Assembly (NCBI GenBank): GCA_024169445.1
Contig: JALKFA010000001.1
Coordinates: 372,001-436,000, forward strand
Source: Buttiauxella agrestis ATCC 33320
GTDB taxonomy: Bacteria; Pseudomonadota; Gammaproteobacteria; Enterobacterales; Enterobacteriaceae
DNA length: 64,000 nucleotides
Direction: 5' to 3'
Below the pieces are notes generated by a model. That model searched no databases, was not told the origin of the DNA, and saw only the letters and a list, made by a program, of their open reading frames with translations. Shown piece after piece: positions 1-9,723 of this stretch. Position numbers and translations under genes: made by a program. Within the stretch, counting starts at the first letter, position 1. Each line of letters opens with the position of its first letter.

Positions 1-75
1 ACCCATCACCCTACAGATAGCGGTATACTCGTCGAAAATTCTCCTGCGATGCAGGTTAACGAAAAGAGTATAAAA

Positions 76-594
76 ATGATGAAAGCAAGCAATCGGGTTC
101 TCTGTGCACTGGCGTTGGCAACATTCGTATTTGCAGGCCAGGCGATGGCGTCAAGCTGGCAGGATCAACTCTCCAGTGCTGCGAGTGAATTAAGCAAAAC
201 CACCACCAGCAATACTGCAACACCTGCGACCACCGCAACCACAGGCAACTCACTTTCCTCACTAACCAGCCTGCTCGGCGGCGGCACTCAAGCCCTGAGC
301 GCCAACAGCATGACTAACGCGGCGGGCATTTTGCAGTACTGCATGAAAAACAAACTGGTTTCAGCCACCAACACCGACAACGTGAAAAGCGAGCTGCTCG
401 ATAAACTGGGTCTTGATAGCGGCAAGAAAGAAACTCAGCCACAGGATTACACACAAGGCTTGATGGGGATGCTCAATACCGGCAAAGGCCAGCAACTGAA
501 TCTGGACACTATTGGCAGTTCGCCGATAGCAGAAAAAGTAAAAACTCAGGCCTGTGATTTTGTCCTCAAGCAGGGCATGAGCTACCTTTCCTAA
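76..594 (+). CDS. yjjA: YjjA-like DUF2501 exported protein
   Basis: Small exported protein of unknown function resembling E. coli YjjA (DUF2501). An N-terminal signal peptide is clear: basic start, hydrophobic core (residues about 8-21) and an A-M-A cleavage site before SSWQ. A Ser/Thr/Ala-rich linker follows, then a C-terminal domain with two cysteines (in QYCMK and QACDF) that could form a disulfide in the periplasm. An in-frame ATG exists at 49, but the ATG at 76 follows an AAAGAG ribosome site and places the signal peptide at the N-terminus; 79 is equally possible. A hairpin follows the stop. The family assignment is by recalled similarity; no molecular role is known to me. Confidence 0.8.
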   Translation: MMKASNRVLCALALATFVFAGQAMASSWQDQLSSAASELSKTTTSNTATPATTATTGNSLSSLTSLLGGGTQALSANSMTNAAGILQYCMKNKLVSATNTDNVKSELLDKLGLDSGKKETQPQDYTQGLMGMLNTGKGQQLNLDTIGSSPIAEKVKTQACDFVLKQGMSYLS

Positions 595-603
595 GTTGAA
601 TTA

Positions 604-632
604 CCGCCCTGCGAACAGCGACTGTAGGGCGG
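604..632. terminator. Hairpin between convergent yjjA and methyltransferase
   Basis: CCGCCCT (604-610) pairs with AGGGCGG (626-632) around a 15-nt loop, directly after yjjA and before the end of the convergent gene. There is no strong U-tract on either strand, so it may be an mRNA 3'-end stabiliser rather than an intrinsic terminator. Confidence 0.45.
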
Positions 633-643
633 ATCATCAATAC

Positions 644-1660
644 TCACTCCTTAACATTAATCTCCAGCACGGCATACACCCCATCGCTGGGTAACGTCAC
701 GGTGACGTTTTGCAGATTGATTCCGGCGGCCAGAATAATCTCCCTAAGCTCAAACAGCGTGCGCGGATAAATCGTGGTCCAGCCGACACAACGCAGCGCA
801 AAGTCAATTTGCGGGCTGGTTTTCAGCATATTAGAAATAATCAGCACGCCTCCGGGTTTCACCAGGCGCAGCGCATGGCGAATGAAATGCACCGCTTCGG
901 CCTGCGAGAAATATTCGAAAATACCCAGCCCGTCGACCAGCTCCGCTGACTCCTCGCCCAGTTCCTGAACCAGCTTGTCACTGGCAATCATCCGGTCGAA
1001 CAAATTGCGCATTAACAGCGAAAAATGGTGGCCTTCAACCAACCCATATTGTGTCGCCAGCCCGCGGGCAAACTTCAGCGATTGCCTGTCATGGTCAACC
1101 AGCAACAACGTGAATTTCTGCGCCTTTAATTTTGCCCCGCGCAAAGTCTTTAAAACCGGCACCGCCGCGCCGCAAGCGAGGCTTATCCAGTTTCCTGAAA
1201 CGCGGTCGTTGAGATGAATATCGGCAATGGCCGCCATCACTTTGGCGCGCGAGCGAATCCCCCGTGCATCGTTGGCGTGAATAAACCATGGCCGACTATT
1301 GAGATCCATCTCCCCGCCGCTGATCAGCCGCTCGGCAAGCGGGTGCTGCACCGCCCACAGCGCAAGTGCCGTCGGCACCAGTTGGCAACGCCACTCCGCG
1401 AGCGCGGGGCGATTATGAAAGGCAAATTCTGAGTGTTTGTTCCGGCACCTAATCTGGCGTATTCCCAGGTTGTCTAAAATGATTTCCGGGGCTTCCAAAG
1501 AAGGGTCTGATGCTAGCTGTTGATTGATGTCATCGATCTGCTCTGATACCTGATCCTTCATCGGCCAGTCATCACTGATGTCGCTGCAAGTGATGTGTTT
1601 AATGGCAAGATCCGCAGGCACCGATCCTGGGATCACTGAGAGAAAAGGTTGCCAGGACAT
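644..1660 (-). CDS. Class I SAM-dependent methyltransferase, orphan
   Basis: Probable S-adenosylmethionine-dependent methyltransferase of 338 residues. The second half has a Rossmann-like pattern: a modified motif I (WISLACGAAVPVL, about residue 158), an acidic motif II ending strand 2 (LLLVDHD), and the post-motif strand VKPGGVLIISNML typical of class I enzymes. The first 130 residues match no family I recognise and may bind the substrate. An AGAGG ribosome site 7 nt before the ATG supports the start. It is a single gene, convergent with yjjA, with no pathway partner beside it, so the substrate (small molecule, lipid or protein) cannot be inferred. No transmembrane segment is evident. Confidence 0.6.
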   Translation of the reverse strand: MSWQPFLSVIPGSVPADLAIKHITCSDISDDWPMKDQVSEQIDDINQQLASDPSLEAPEIILDNLGIRQIRCRNKHSEFAFHNRPALAEWRCQLVPTALALWAVQHPLAERLISGGEMDLNSRPWFIHANDARGIRSRAKVMAAIADIHLNDRVSGNWISLACGAAVPVLKTLRGAKLKAQKFTLLLVDHDRQSLKFARGLATQYGLVEGHHFSLLMRNLFDRMIASDKLVQELGEESAELVDGLGIFEYFSQAEAVHFIRHALRLVKPGGVLIISNMLKTSPQIDFALRCVGWTTIYPRTLFELREIILAAGINLQNVTVTLPSDGVYAVLEINVKE

Positions 1661-1800
1661 GTAAAACCTCTGCAGACGTTTTCTTTCAGTCTAGAAAATC
1701 CTCCGTGATTGACCGTCAGCAGAAAGTTGTAATTTGCAGGCTGGATTACCGCTTGAAAAGTACCTCCTCACCGCGCATGACGCAGGGTGAGGAGCAAAAG

Positions 1801-2967
1801 CTAGCGTAAAAATGACTCGGTCAATTTAACCCAGTAAGTCGCGCCACCTGAAATACAGGCATCGTTAAATTGATAGAGCGGATGGTGAACCGAGTAATCA
1901 TTGTTGCCCGTTGCCGTCCCCAACCATAAATAGCAGCCAGGGACTTCTTCCAACATAAATGAAAAGTCCTCGCTGCCCATGGCACTTTTCACCTGCGCAG
2001 GATCGGCGACTTTATCGGAGCCAAAAACATCGCGCGCAACTTGCAACGCAAACTCGGTCTGCTGAGGATCATTCACCGTCACCGGATAACCAAAATCCAC
2101 GGCGATCGTTGCTTTCACGCCAAAGCTTTCGGCCTGAGCATGAACTAATTTCTGAATGCGCTGTTTCACCGCATCACGCACATCCGATTTGAAAGTACGC
2201 ATATTGAGCTTGAGTACCGCGCTGTGCGGGATGATGTTGTGCGTGGTGCCGCTTTGCAGGCTTCCCACTGTGACCACGGCAGAATCCTGCGGATCAACAT
2301 TGCGCGAAACAATCGTTTGCAGCGCCATAACGATCGACGCCCCGGCAACGGTCGGATCAATACAGTGCTCCGGCATCGATCCATGTCCGCCCTTTCCTTC
2401 GAGCGTCACGGTCATGCTGTCTGAGGAAGCCATCAACGCGCCTGGTTTGGTGGCGATCTCACCTGCTGGCAGCAAAGGGAAATTGTGCAAACCGAACACC
2501 GCATCACACGGAAACAGCTTGAATAAGCCGTCATCAATCATCCGTTTGGCACCGCCAATCGTCTCTTCTGACGGCTGGAAAATCAGATGGAGCGTGCCGC
2601 TAAACGAGCGATGTTCTGCCAGATAACGCGCGGCTGACAGCAAAATAGCGCAATGCCCGTCGTGCCCGCAGGCGTGCATTTTCCCCTCAACCACACTCGC
2701 CCACGGCAGCCCGGTTTGTTCCTGCATCGGCAAGGCGTCCATATCAGCGCGAATGCCCAGGCGCTTACCGCCACTACCCACTTTCAACGTGCCAACAACC
2801 CCTGTGCCACCTAGCCCACGGTGAACTTCATAGCCCCAGCCCGTCAGCAATTCGGCAATACGGTCGCTGGTACGGAACTCCTCAAAACCTAGCTCCGGGT
2901 GTTGATGGAAATCACGACGAATGGCAATCATCTCTTCTTCGTAATCGAGAATTTCTTTAATCAGCAT
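1801..2967 (-). CDS. M20 family amidohydrolase (HipO-like)
   Basis: Zinc/manganese amidohydrolase of the M20D (hippurate hydrolase / N-acyl-amino-acid hydrolase) group, 388 residues, cytoplasmic. The diagnostic HACGHDGH motif is at residues 98-105 (metal ligands Cys100 and His102), the SEET catalytic glutamate region follows, and further ligands lie in GLHNFP and near the C-terminus (HHPLYQFND). The dimerisation lid domain lies between. AAGGA precedes the ATG. The gene sits 14 nt downstream of an MFS transporter, so the pair looks like an uptake-and-deacylate operon for an N-acylated amino acid or similar amide. The exact substrate is unknown. Aminobenzoyl-glutamate (abg) genes are related, but this is a single M20 subunit with an MFS rather than an AbgT carrier. 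Confidence 0.8.
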   Translation of the reverse strand: MLIKEILDYEEEMIAIRRDFHQHPELGFEEFRTSDRIAELLTGWGYEVHRGLGGTGVVGTLKVGSGGKRLGIRADMDALPMQEQTGLPWASVVEGKMHACGHDGHCAILLSAARYLAEHRSFSGTLHLIFQPSEETIGGAKRMIDDGLFKLFPCDAVFGLHNFPLLPAGEIATKPGALMASSDSMTVTLEGKGGHGSMPEHCIDPTVAGASIVMALQTIVSRNVDPQDSAVVTVGSLQSGTTHNIIPHSAVLKLNMRTFKSDVRDAVKQRIQKLVHAQAESFGVKATIAVDFGYPVTVNDPQQTEFALQVARDVFGSDKVADPAQVKSAMGSEDFSFMLEEVPGCYLWLGTATGNNDYSVHHPLYQFNDACISGGATYWVKLTESFLR

Positions 2968-2981
2968 AGGGTTATTCCTTT

Positions 2982-4316
2982 TTATTCATCACAGAAAGTT
3001 TTGCGTTCGTGCCAGGCCAGCAACGCGGCAAAAGTCACCACCGCGCAGAACATCAAATACCATGCCGGAGCCATCGGTTGGCCGGTGACTTTCAACAACC
3101 AGGTCACTATCAATTGTGCGAAGCCACCAAACAGCGTAACGCCAATGGCATAAACCATCGCCATACCTGAGGCACGAACCGCTTTTGGAAACGCTTCAAG
3201 GATCAACAAGAAAAATGCAGCCGAGCTGATGTTTGCCAGTATCTGATCGATAGCAATCAGCAGCAGGGTGACGCCCAGCGGAGCGCCATGCAGAATTGTC
3301 GCGAAGATCGGCCAAATCAGGGCAAATGATCCCACTGCGCAGCCAATCAGGATCGGTTTACGCCGTGGCAATTTGTCCGCCAGTTTACCGCCGAAGAAAG
3401 GCACCAGCAGCGTTAGAGCCGCCGCGGTCAAACTCACCCACCATGAGGTGCTGGCTGGCATATGCAGCGTGTTAACCATATACGCGGGCATGTAATAGAT
3501 GATGATGTAAAAAGTCGTGGTGCCTTTCATCACCAGTAAAATGCCCAGTAATAGAGCGCGGCGATGTTCACGCCACAGCGTTAATGCTGGGTTTTCTGCA
3601 CTCACCGCAGGCGTCACGGTGTGCGTTTCTTCAAGCTGGCGACGGATGTATAAACCAATCGGCATGATCGCAAGGCCGACAATAAACGGGATACGCCAGC
3701 CCCAGTCATACAACTGCTGTTCGCTCAGAACATGGCTCAGGCCCGCGCCCATTGCCGCACCAAAAAGTGCCGCGCCGCCCTGGCTGGTCATCTGCCAGCT
3801 CACTCGCGCACCGCGGCGAGATTTATCACCGGCTTCCATCAACCACGAGGTTGCCGCCCCCACTTCACCACCTGCTGAAAAGCCCTGCAACATGCGCCCG
3901 GCCACCAGCACCACGGGCGCCATAATCCCGGCTTGCTGATAAGTGGGCGCAAAAGCCACCATCATCACCCCTAAAGACATCAGCCCCAGTATCAGCGTCA
4001 TGGCCGCTTTGCGCCCATGTTTATCGGCATAGCTCCCAAGCACCATGCTGCCGAGCGGGCGCATCACAAACCCCACGCCAAATGTCGCCACCGCTAACAA
4101 CAACGAGGTGTATTCATTGGAGCTGGGGAAAAACAGATGCCCAATAATCACCGAGAAAAAACTGTAAACCGCAAAATCGTAAATCTCGAGGCCGTTGCCA
4201 ATCGTCACCGCCACCAATGACTTAAAGTTGGCACGTTCCGGAACCAACGCCACATCTACGGGAAGCGAGGCGGAGATCCCGGCATCTAACTGGGCATAGC
4301 TGACACGCTGTTTCAT
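2982..4316 (-). CDS. MFS transporter, metabolite:H+ symporter type
   Basis: Twelve-helix major facilitator of the metabolite/H+ symporter group (CitA, ShiA, ProP relatives), about 444 residues, inner membrane. The MFS loop 2-3 signature is visible as GSYADKHGRKAAM, repeated in part in the second half as GGKLADKLPRRKP. The N-terminal EIYDFAVYSFF stretch is typical of this group. An upstream in-frame GTG (4322) exists, but the AGAGGA ribosome site is correctly spaced from the ATG at 4316. It is cotranscribed with the M20 hydrolase (14-nt gap) and divergent from a LysR gene, implying import of the hydrolase substrate. Dicarboxylate/tricarboxylate transport is the alternative. Confidence 0.78.
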   Translation of the reverse strand: MKQRVSYAQLDAGISASLPVDVALVPERANFKSLVAVTIGNGLEIYDFAVYSFFSVIIGHLFFPSSNEYTSLLLAVATFGVGFVMRPLGSMVLGSYADKHGRKAAMTLILGLMSLGVMMVAFAPTYQQAGIMAPVVLVAGRMLQGFSAGGEVGAATSWLMEAGDKSRRGARVSWQMTSQGGAALFGAAMGAGLSHVLSEQQLYDWGWRIPFIVGLAIMPIGLYIRRQLEETHTVTPAVSAENPALTLWREHRRALLLGILLVMKGTTTFYIIIYYMPAYMVNTLHMPASTSWWVSLTAAALTLLVPFFGGKLADKLPRRKPILIGCAVGSFALIWPIFATILHGAPLGVTLLLIAIDQILANISSAAFFLLILEAFPKAVRASGMAMVYAIGVTLFGGFAQLIVTWLLKVTGQPMAPAWYLMFCAVVTFAALLAWHERKTFCDE

Positions 4317-4397
4317 GCTCACGTCCTCTTTTGTTATTCAGATGTAAACAAACTGGGCTGGATTTAACTATCTGCATAAAAAAAGAACATTACAATC

Positions 4398-4412
4398 ATA
4401 AAAATTAGTTAT
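4398..4412. promoter_or_regulatory. Candidate LysR-type operator
   Basis: ATAA-N7-TTAT palindrome (ATAAAAATTAGTTAT) with the T-N11-A geometry expected for LysR-type regulators. It lies in the 170-bp divergent gap between the MFS gene and the lysR gene. The surrounding DNA is AT-rich and may carry both promoters. Assignment rests on motif shape and position only. Confidence 0.4.
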
Positions 4413-4486
4413 GCCTTTGGTTATCTTGTTTGTATTGTTAGAGAGCAAAATTTGCACCACGGTGGTGGCTCAGGCGGGACGGAAAA

Positions 4487-5422
4487 TTGAAAATCAAACT
4501 AAATCAGTTAGATATTTTGTTAGAGGTTGCCGCGCAAGGCAGCATTGGCAAAGCGGCGAAAGCATTACACCTCACACAACCGGCCATTTCGAAAACCATT
4601 CAGGAGATGGAAGCGGAAATCGGCATGCCGATTCTGCAACGCTCATCACGCGGCGTAACGTTAAATGAGTATGGGCAAGTTCTGCTGCGCCATGCGCGCG
4701 ACATCGACCGCTCGCTGCACCAGGCGCGTGACGAAATCGACAATCTGCTCGGCAAAGCGATGCGCCAGTTACGAGTGGGGTTTACCTCTGCCGCATCCTA
4801 CGGGCCATTTACCCACACGTTGATTCAATTTCAGGCACGTTTCCCCGGCGTGAAACTGATCGTGATGGAAGGCAGACCGCAACAAATTCACGATGCGCTG
4901 GAGAACCAACGCCTGGATATTGCCGTCATCACCAGCGCCAGCAATGCGGTGCAAAACGGTATGTATCACGAAACGCTGTATGCGCTGAGCAACACGATTA
5001 TTGCCGGAAACCAACATCCCGTCACCCATACAACCTCGCTGAAAAACCTGATGGATTACCCGTGGCTGGACTGGGATGAACCTGGTGAACACTCGATTTT
5101 AGGCCAGGTTTTCCGGCGTTATAACCTGCCGCTGCCGCAAAATATTATCCACTGCTCATCGCCGTGGATCATGGCGCGCATGATGGAACAAACCAATATG
5201 GTCAGCATGTGGACGTCAGTGCGTTTGCGCTTCCCTGGCTACAGTTCAAACTTGCGCCCGCTGGTACTGCGCGAAGTGCTTCCAGCCAGCAATATCAGCA
5301 TTCTGTGCCCGAATATCGGCCGTCTTTCCAGTGCCGGACACACCTTTATGGAAATGCTAAGAATTAACACCCGCGACTGGTTACAAGACAGCGATGCTCT
5401 GGAGATGGTGGTGCGGGTTTAG
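4487..5422 (+). CDS. LysR family transcriptional regulator
   Basis: LysR-type regulator of 311 residues. The winged helix-turn-helix fills residues 5-62 (core QGSIGKAAKALHLTQPAISK), followed by a linker helix and a periplasmic-binding-protein-like effector domain (about 90-300). The start is a TTG preceded by GGA; no closer ATG would keep the DNA-binding domain. It is divergent from the MFS-M20 pair and is the obvious local regulator, probably activating that operon when its substrate or product is present. The effector is unknown. Confidence 0.82.
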   Translation: MKIKLNQLDILLEVAAQGSIGKAAKALHLTQPAISKTIQEMEAEIGMPILQRSSRGVTLNEYGQVLLRHARDIDRSLHQARDEIDNLLGKAMRQLRVGFTSAASYGPFTHTLIQFQARFPGVKLIVMEGRPQQIHDALENQRLDIAVITSASNAVQNGMYHETLYALSNTIIAGNQHPVTHTTSLKNLMDYPWLDWDEPGEHSILGQVFRRYNLPLPQNIIHCSSPWIMARMMEQTNMVSMWTSVRLRFPGYSSNLRPLVLREVLPASNISILCPNIGRLSSAGHTFMEMLRINTRDWLQDSDALEMVVRV

Positions 5423-5434
5423 AATGTGTGAAGG

Positions 5435-5459
5435 CGGCCCGGCGGTTGAAACCGGGCCG
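5435..5459. terminator. Hairpin between convergent lysR and ascB
   Basis: CGGCCCGG (5435-5442) and CCGGGCCG (5452-5459) form a perfect 8-bp GC stem with a 9-nt loop. It sits between two converging gene ends, which suggests a shared transcription end point, although only a short T-poor tail follows. Confidence 0.55.
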
Positions 5460-5473
5460 TAAAACGGGGCTTG

Positions 5474-6916
<1,443 letters not shown>

Positions 6917-6921
6917 CTAAG

Positions 6922-8382
6922 TTAGTTAGCGTTTACAGCATGTTGCGGTGCAACAACGGCGTTTGGCTGGATTGGCTCTTTCTCGTGACTTTGCTCAACG
7001 GGAATGTCTTCAAAGCCCAGGATTAACGTCAGGACGAAAGAGAGCACCACGGCCAGAATCATCACGCCAAACACCCAAGCGATGCTCATCGGATTAGCTG
7101 GATCAAAGAACTGCACACTGGTGAACAGGCCCGGAGATGCCATGGAATGGCTGGCCAGCCCACCGATTCCTGCGACCGCGCCGCAGACAAAACCACTGAT
7201 TAATGCCGCAATCAGCGGGCGTTTCAAACGTACCGCCACACCGTAAAGTGCCGGTTCCGAAATCCCCGCCACAATGGCTGACGCCGCCGCAGCCAGCGCA
7301 GTCTGGCGCAGTTCAGGGTTTTTCGTTTTCCATGCGACTGCCAGAGATGAACCACCGAGCGACAAGTTAGCACCAATTTCTGATGGCATAACCATGCCTT
7401 CTTTGCCCGTTTCGGCAATGGTCTGAATGATAGACGGTGTGAATACTCGGTGCATACCTGTCATCACCAGCAGCGGCCACAGTGCGCCCATAATCGCCAC
7501 GGACAACCAGCCCAGGTAGCTATGAACGGTGTAAACCAGTGCGGAAATTCCGGTACCAATCCAGATACCCAGCGGGCCAATCAACATGATGGCAATCGGT
7601 GCGGAAATCAGCACAATCAGCATCGGTTTGAGGAAGTTTTTCGTCACCGCTGGGGTGATGCGGTCAACCCATTTTTCGATATAAGAAAGAATCCAGGTCA
7701 TGCACAGCGCAGGAATGACGGTGTAGGTATATTTCACCGCAGTGACCGACATCCCCATAAATTCAACGTGTTGGCCTTGTGCCGCTTTCGCCATCAGGTC
7801 AACAAAGTTGGGGTGAACCAGCACACCGGCAATAGCAATTGCCAGCGACATATTGGTTTTGAATTTTACCGCCGCCGATGCCGCAACCATGATTGGCAGG
7901 AAGAAAAATGCGCCGTCGCCAATCACATTGAGGATGATAAGCGTTGAGGAGCCTTTGCCGAAGACGCCGGTCATATCCAGAATCATCGCCAGCAGTTTTA
8001 CCATTGAGCCGCCGATAATCGCCGGAATCAACGGTGACATAGTGCCAATCAGCGCATCCAAAATCCCGGCACCAATACGTTTGAGCGTAATTTTGCTTTT
8101 GCCCGGAGCGGGTTGCGCGGGCTGCATCCCTTCCGGCAGCAGTTTCAGCACTTCAGCGTAAGCTTGTGAAACGGTGTTGCCGATGATCACCTGGCACTGA
8201 TTTTCGCTACGCACGACGCCCATCACGCCACTAATAGCTTTTAACTTTGCGGTATCGACCCGGCTATCGTCGTTGAGGACAAAACGCAAACGGGTCATAC
8301 AGTGAGTCACCGCGCCGACGTTGCCCGCGCCACCTATTGCGTCGACTATCGACTGAGATACTGCCGCATAATTCTTAGCCAT
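6922..8382 (-). CDS. ascF: PTS beta-glucoside permease EIIBC AscF
   Basis: Fused EIIB-EIIC component of the phosphotransferase system for arbutin, salicin and cellobiose, 486 residues. The EIIB domain is residues 1-90, with phosphorylated Cys28 in VTHCMTRLRF. A flexible linker and the multi-spanning EIIC glucose-family domain (about 105-465) follow. There is no EIIA domain, so phosphate must come from a separate EIIA such as Crr, as for AscF of E. coli. First gene of the ascFB operon; upstream DNA holds a candidate AscG operator and a possible CRP site. Confidence 0.92.
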   Translation of the reverse strand: MAKNYAAVSQSIVDAIGGAGNVGAVTHCMTRLRFVLNDDSRVDTAKLKAISGVMGVVRSENQCQVIIGNTVSQAYAEVLKLLPEGMQPAQPAPGKSKITLKRIGAGILDALIGTMSPLIPAIIGGSMVKLLAMILDMTGVFGKGSSTLIILNVIGDGAFFFLPIMVAASAAVKFKTNMSLAIAIAGVLVHPNFVDLMAKAAQGQHVEFMGMSVTAVKYTYTVIPALCMTWILSYIEKWVDRITPAVTKNFLKPMLIVLISAPIAIMLIGPLGIWIGTGISALVYTVHSYLGWLSVAIMGALWPLLVMTGMHRVFTPSIIQTIAETGKEGMVMPSEIGANLSLGGSSLAVAWKTKNPELRQTALAAAASAIVAGISEPALYGVAVRLKRPLIAALISGFVCGAVAGIGGLASHSMASPGLFTSVQFFDPANPMSIAWVFGVMILAVVLSFVLTLILGFEDIPVEQSHEKEPIQPNAVVAPQHAVNAN

Positions 8383-8485
8383 GAGTTACCACTCTCTCGT
8401 CATGAGACTTTAATATTTTTAAATTCATGTAGTTACTAAAAACTCTCCGGCAACTCCGCGTCGACTTGTAGGGGTCTGAGAGATA

Positions 8486-8498
8486 GGTAACCGGTTCC
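8486..8498. promoter_or_regulatory. Candidate AscG operator
   Basis: GGTAACCGGTTCC is a near-palindrome centred on AACCGGTT in the ascF-ascG divergent region. The E. coli AscG/GalR-type site is built on the same AACCGGTT core. It lies about 105 bp upstream of the ascF start, as expected for repression of the ascFB promoter. Confidence 0.55.
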
Positions 8499-8558
8499 AC
8501 ATTAGATTGACCATGAAAATAGAACAGATCAAATCCTAATTTTACATATTGTTAATTT

Positions 8559-8574
8559 TGTGATGACGATCGCC
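8559..8574. promoter_or_regulatory. Possible CRP site
   Basis: TGTGA-TGACGA-TCGCC has one perfect CRP half-site and a poor second one (TCGCC for TCACA). It lies between ascF and ascG, where catabolite control of a PTS operon is expected. Weak evidence. Confidence 0.25.
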
Positions 8575-8673
8575 ACAAGTTGTTCTAAAAGGGCCCTCAC
8601 CACACCTTTTCGGCAGTATTTTGTCGCCGCGGAATGTGTAAAATGAGGCATTCAAAAAAGCCAGGAAGCTCCC

Positions 8674-9690
8674 ATGTCGACAATGCTAGAAGTGGCACAA
8701 AAAGCCGGCGTCTCAAAAGCCACTGTTTCACGCGTTTTATCCGGCAAGGGATACGTCAGCGAAGCCACAAAAGAGCAGGTCTATAAAGCCATCGAAGAAG
8801 CGGGATACCGGCCCAATTTGCTGGCGCGAAATCTGGCGACGAATAAGTCAGAATGTATTGGTTTAGTGGTCACCAACACGCTTTATAACGGCAGTTATTT
8901 CAGTGAAATACTTTCGCAGGCAGCGAAGAAATTAGAAGACAATGGCCGTCAGCTTATTCTGGTGGATGGTAAACACAGTGCGCAGGAAGAACGCGAAGCG
9001 ATTCAGTTCTTGCTCGATTTACGCTGTGATGCGGTAATTATTTATCCACGCTTTTTGACCATTGATGAAATGGACGACATTATTGATCAGCATAAACAGC
9101 CGATTATGGTAGTGAACCGAAAACTCAGAAAACACCAGAGCCACTGTATTTGTTGTGACCATAAAGGCTCCAGTTTGATGGCGACAAAATATCTTATTGA
9201 ACGCGGGCATCGTGATATTGCTTTTATTACCGGCGCAATGGATTCCCCTACCGCTATCGAGCGCTTAGCGGGCTATAAAGAAGCGTTGAATCAATATGAT
9301 ATTGCTGTAAACGAAGAGTTGATTGCCCACGGAAAATGGACGCCAGCCAGCGGTGTTTCTGCGGTAGAAGCATTGCTTGCACGCAAACATAAGATCAGCG
9401 CGATTCTTGCCAGTAATGATGAAATGGCGGTCGGAGCCATGAAAAAATTAAACGATATGGAAATTTCTGTTCCACAGGATATATCGATTATTGGCTTCGA
9501 TAATATTCCGACTGCACCTTATCTTTCTCCGGCGTTAACCAGTATTAAAGATCCGGTGAGCGATATGATCAGTGAGGTCATCAACCGCTTAATATCCATG
9601 TTGGATGGCGGATACTTATCGAAAGATAATGTGTTTACGTCGGATTTGTTAGCCAGAAATTCGGTGATTGATGGGCCATATAAAGGTTAA
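8674..9690 (+). CDS. ascG: LacI-family repressor AscG
   Basis: LacI/GalR-family repressor of 338 residues. The helix-turn-helix is at residues 3-24 (TMLEVAQKAGVSKATVSRVL), the hinge helix near residues 48-56, and the sugar-binding core runs from about 60 to the end. AGGA precedes the ATG. It is divergent from ascFB and closely matches E. coli AscG, which represses ascFB. It is followed by a strong stem-loop. Confidence 0.92.
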   Translation: MSTMLEVAQKAGVSKATVSRVLSGKGYVSEATKEQVYKAIEEAGYRPNLLARNLATNKSECIGLVVTNTLYNGSYFSEILSQAAKKLEDNGRQLILVDGKHSAQEEREAIQFLLDLRCDAVIIYPRFLTIDEMDDIIDQHKQPIMVVNRKLRKHQSHCICCDHKGSSLMATKYLIERGHRDIAFITGAMDSPTAIERLAGYKEALNQYDIAVNEELIAHGKWTPASGVSAVEALLARKHKISAILASNDEMAVGAMKKLNDMEISVPQDISIIGFDNIPTAPYLSPALTSIKDPVSDMISEVINRLISMLDGGYLSKDNVFTSDLLARNSVIDGPYKG

Positions 9691-9692
9691 TA

Positions 9693-9714
9693 AAACGGCG
9701 CATTAGCGCCGTTT
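9693..9714. terminator. Bidirectional terminator ascG / curA
   Basis: AAACGGCGC (9693-9701), tetraloop ATTA, GCGCCGTTT (9706-9714). The A-tract before and T-tract after the stem let it work on both strands for the convergent ascG and curA genes. Confidence 0.75.
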
Positions 9715-9723
9715 CAATAAAAA

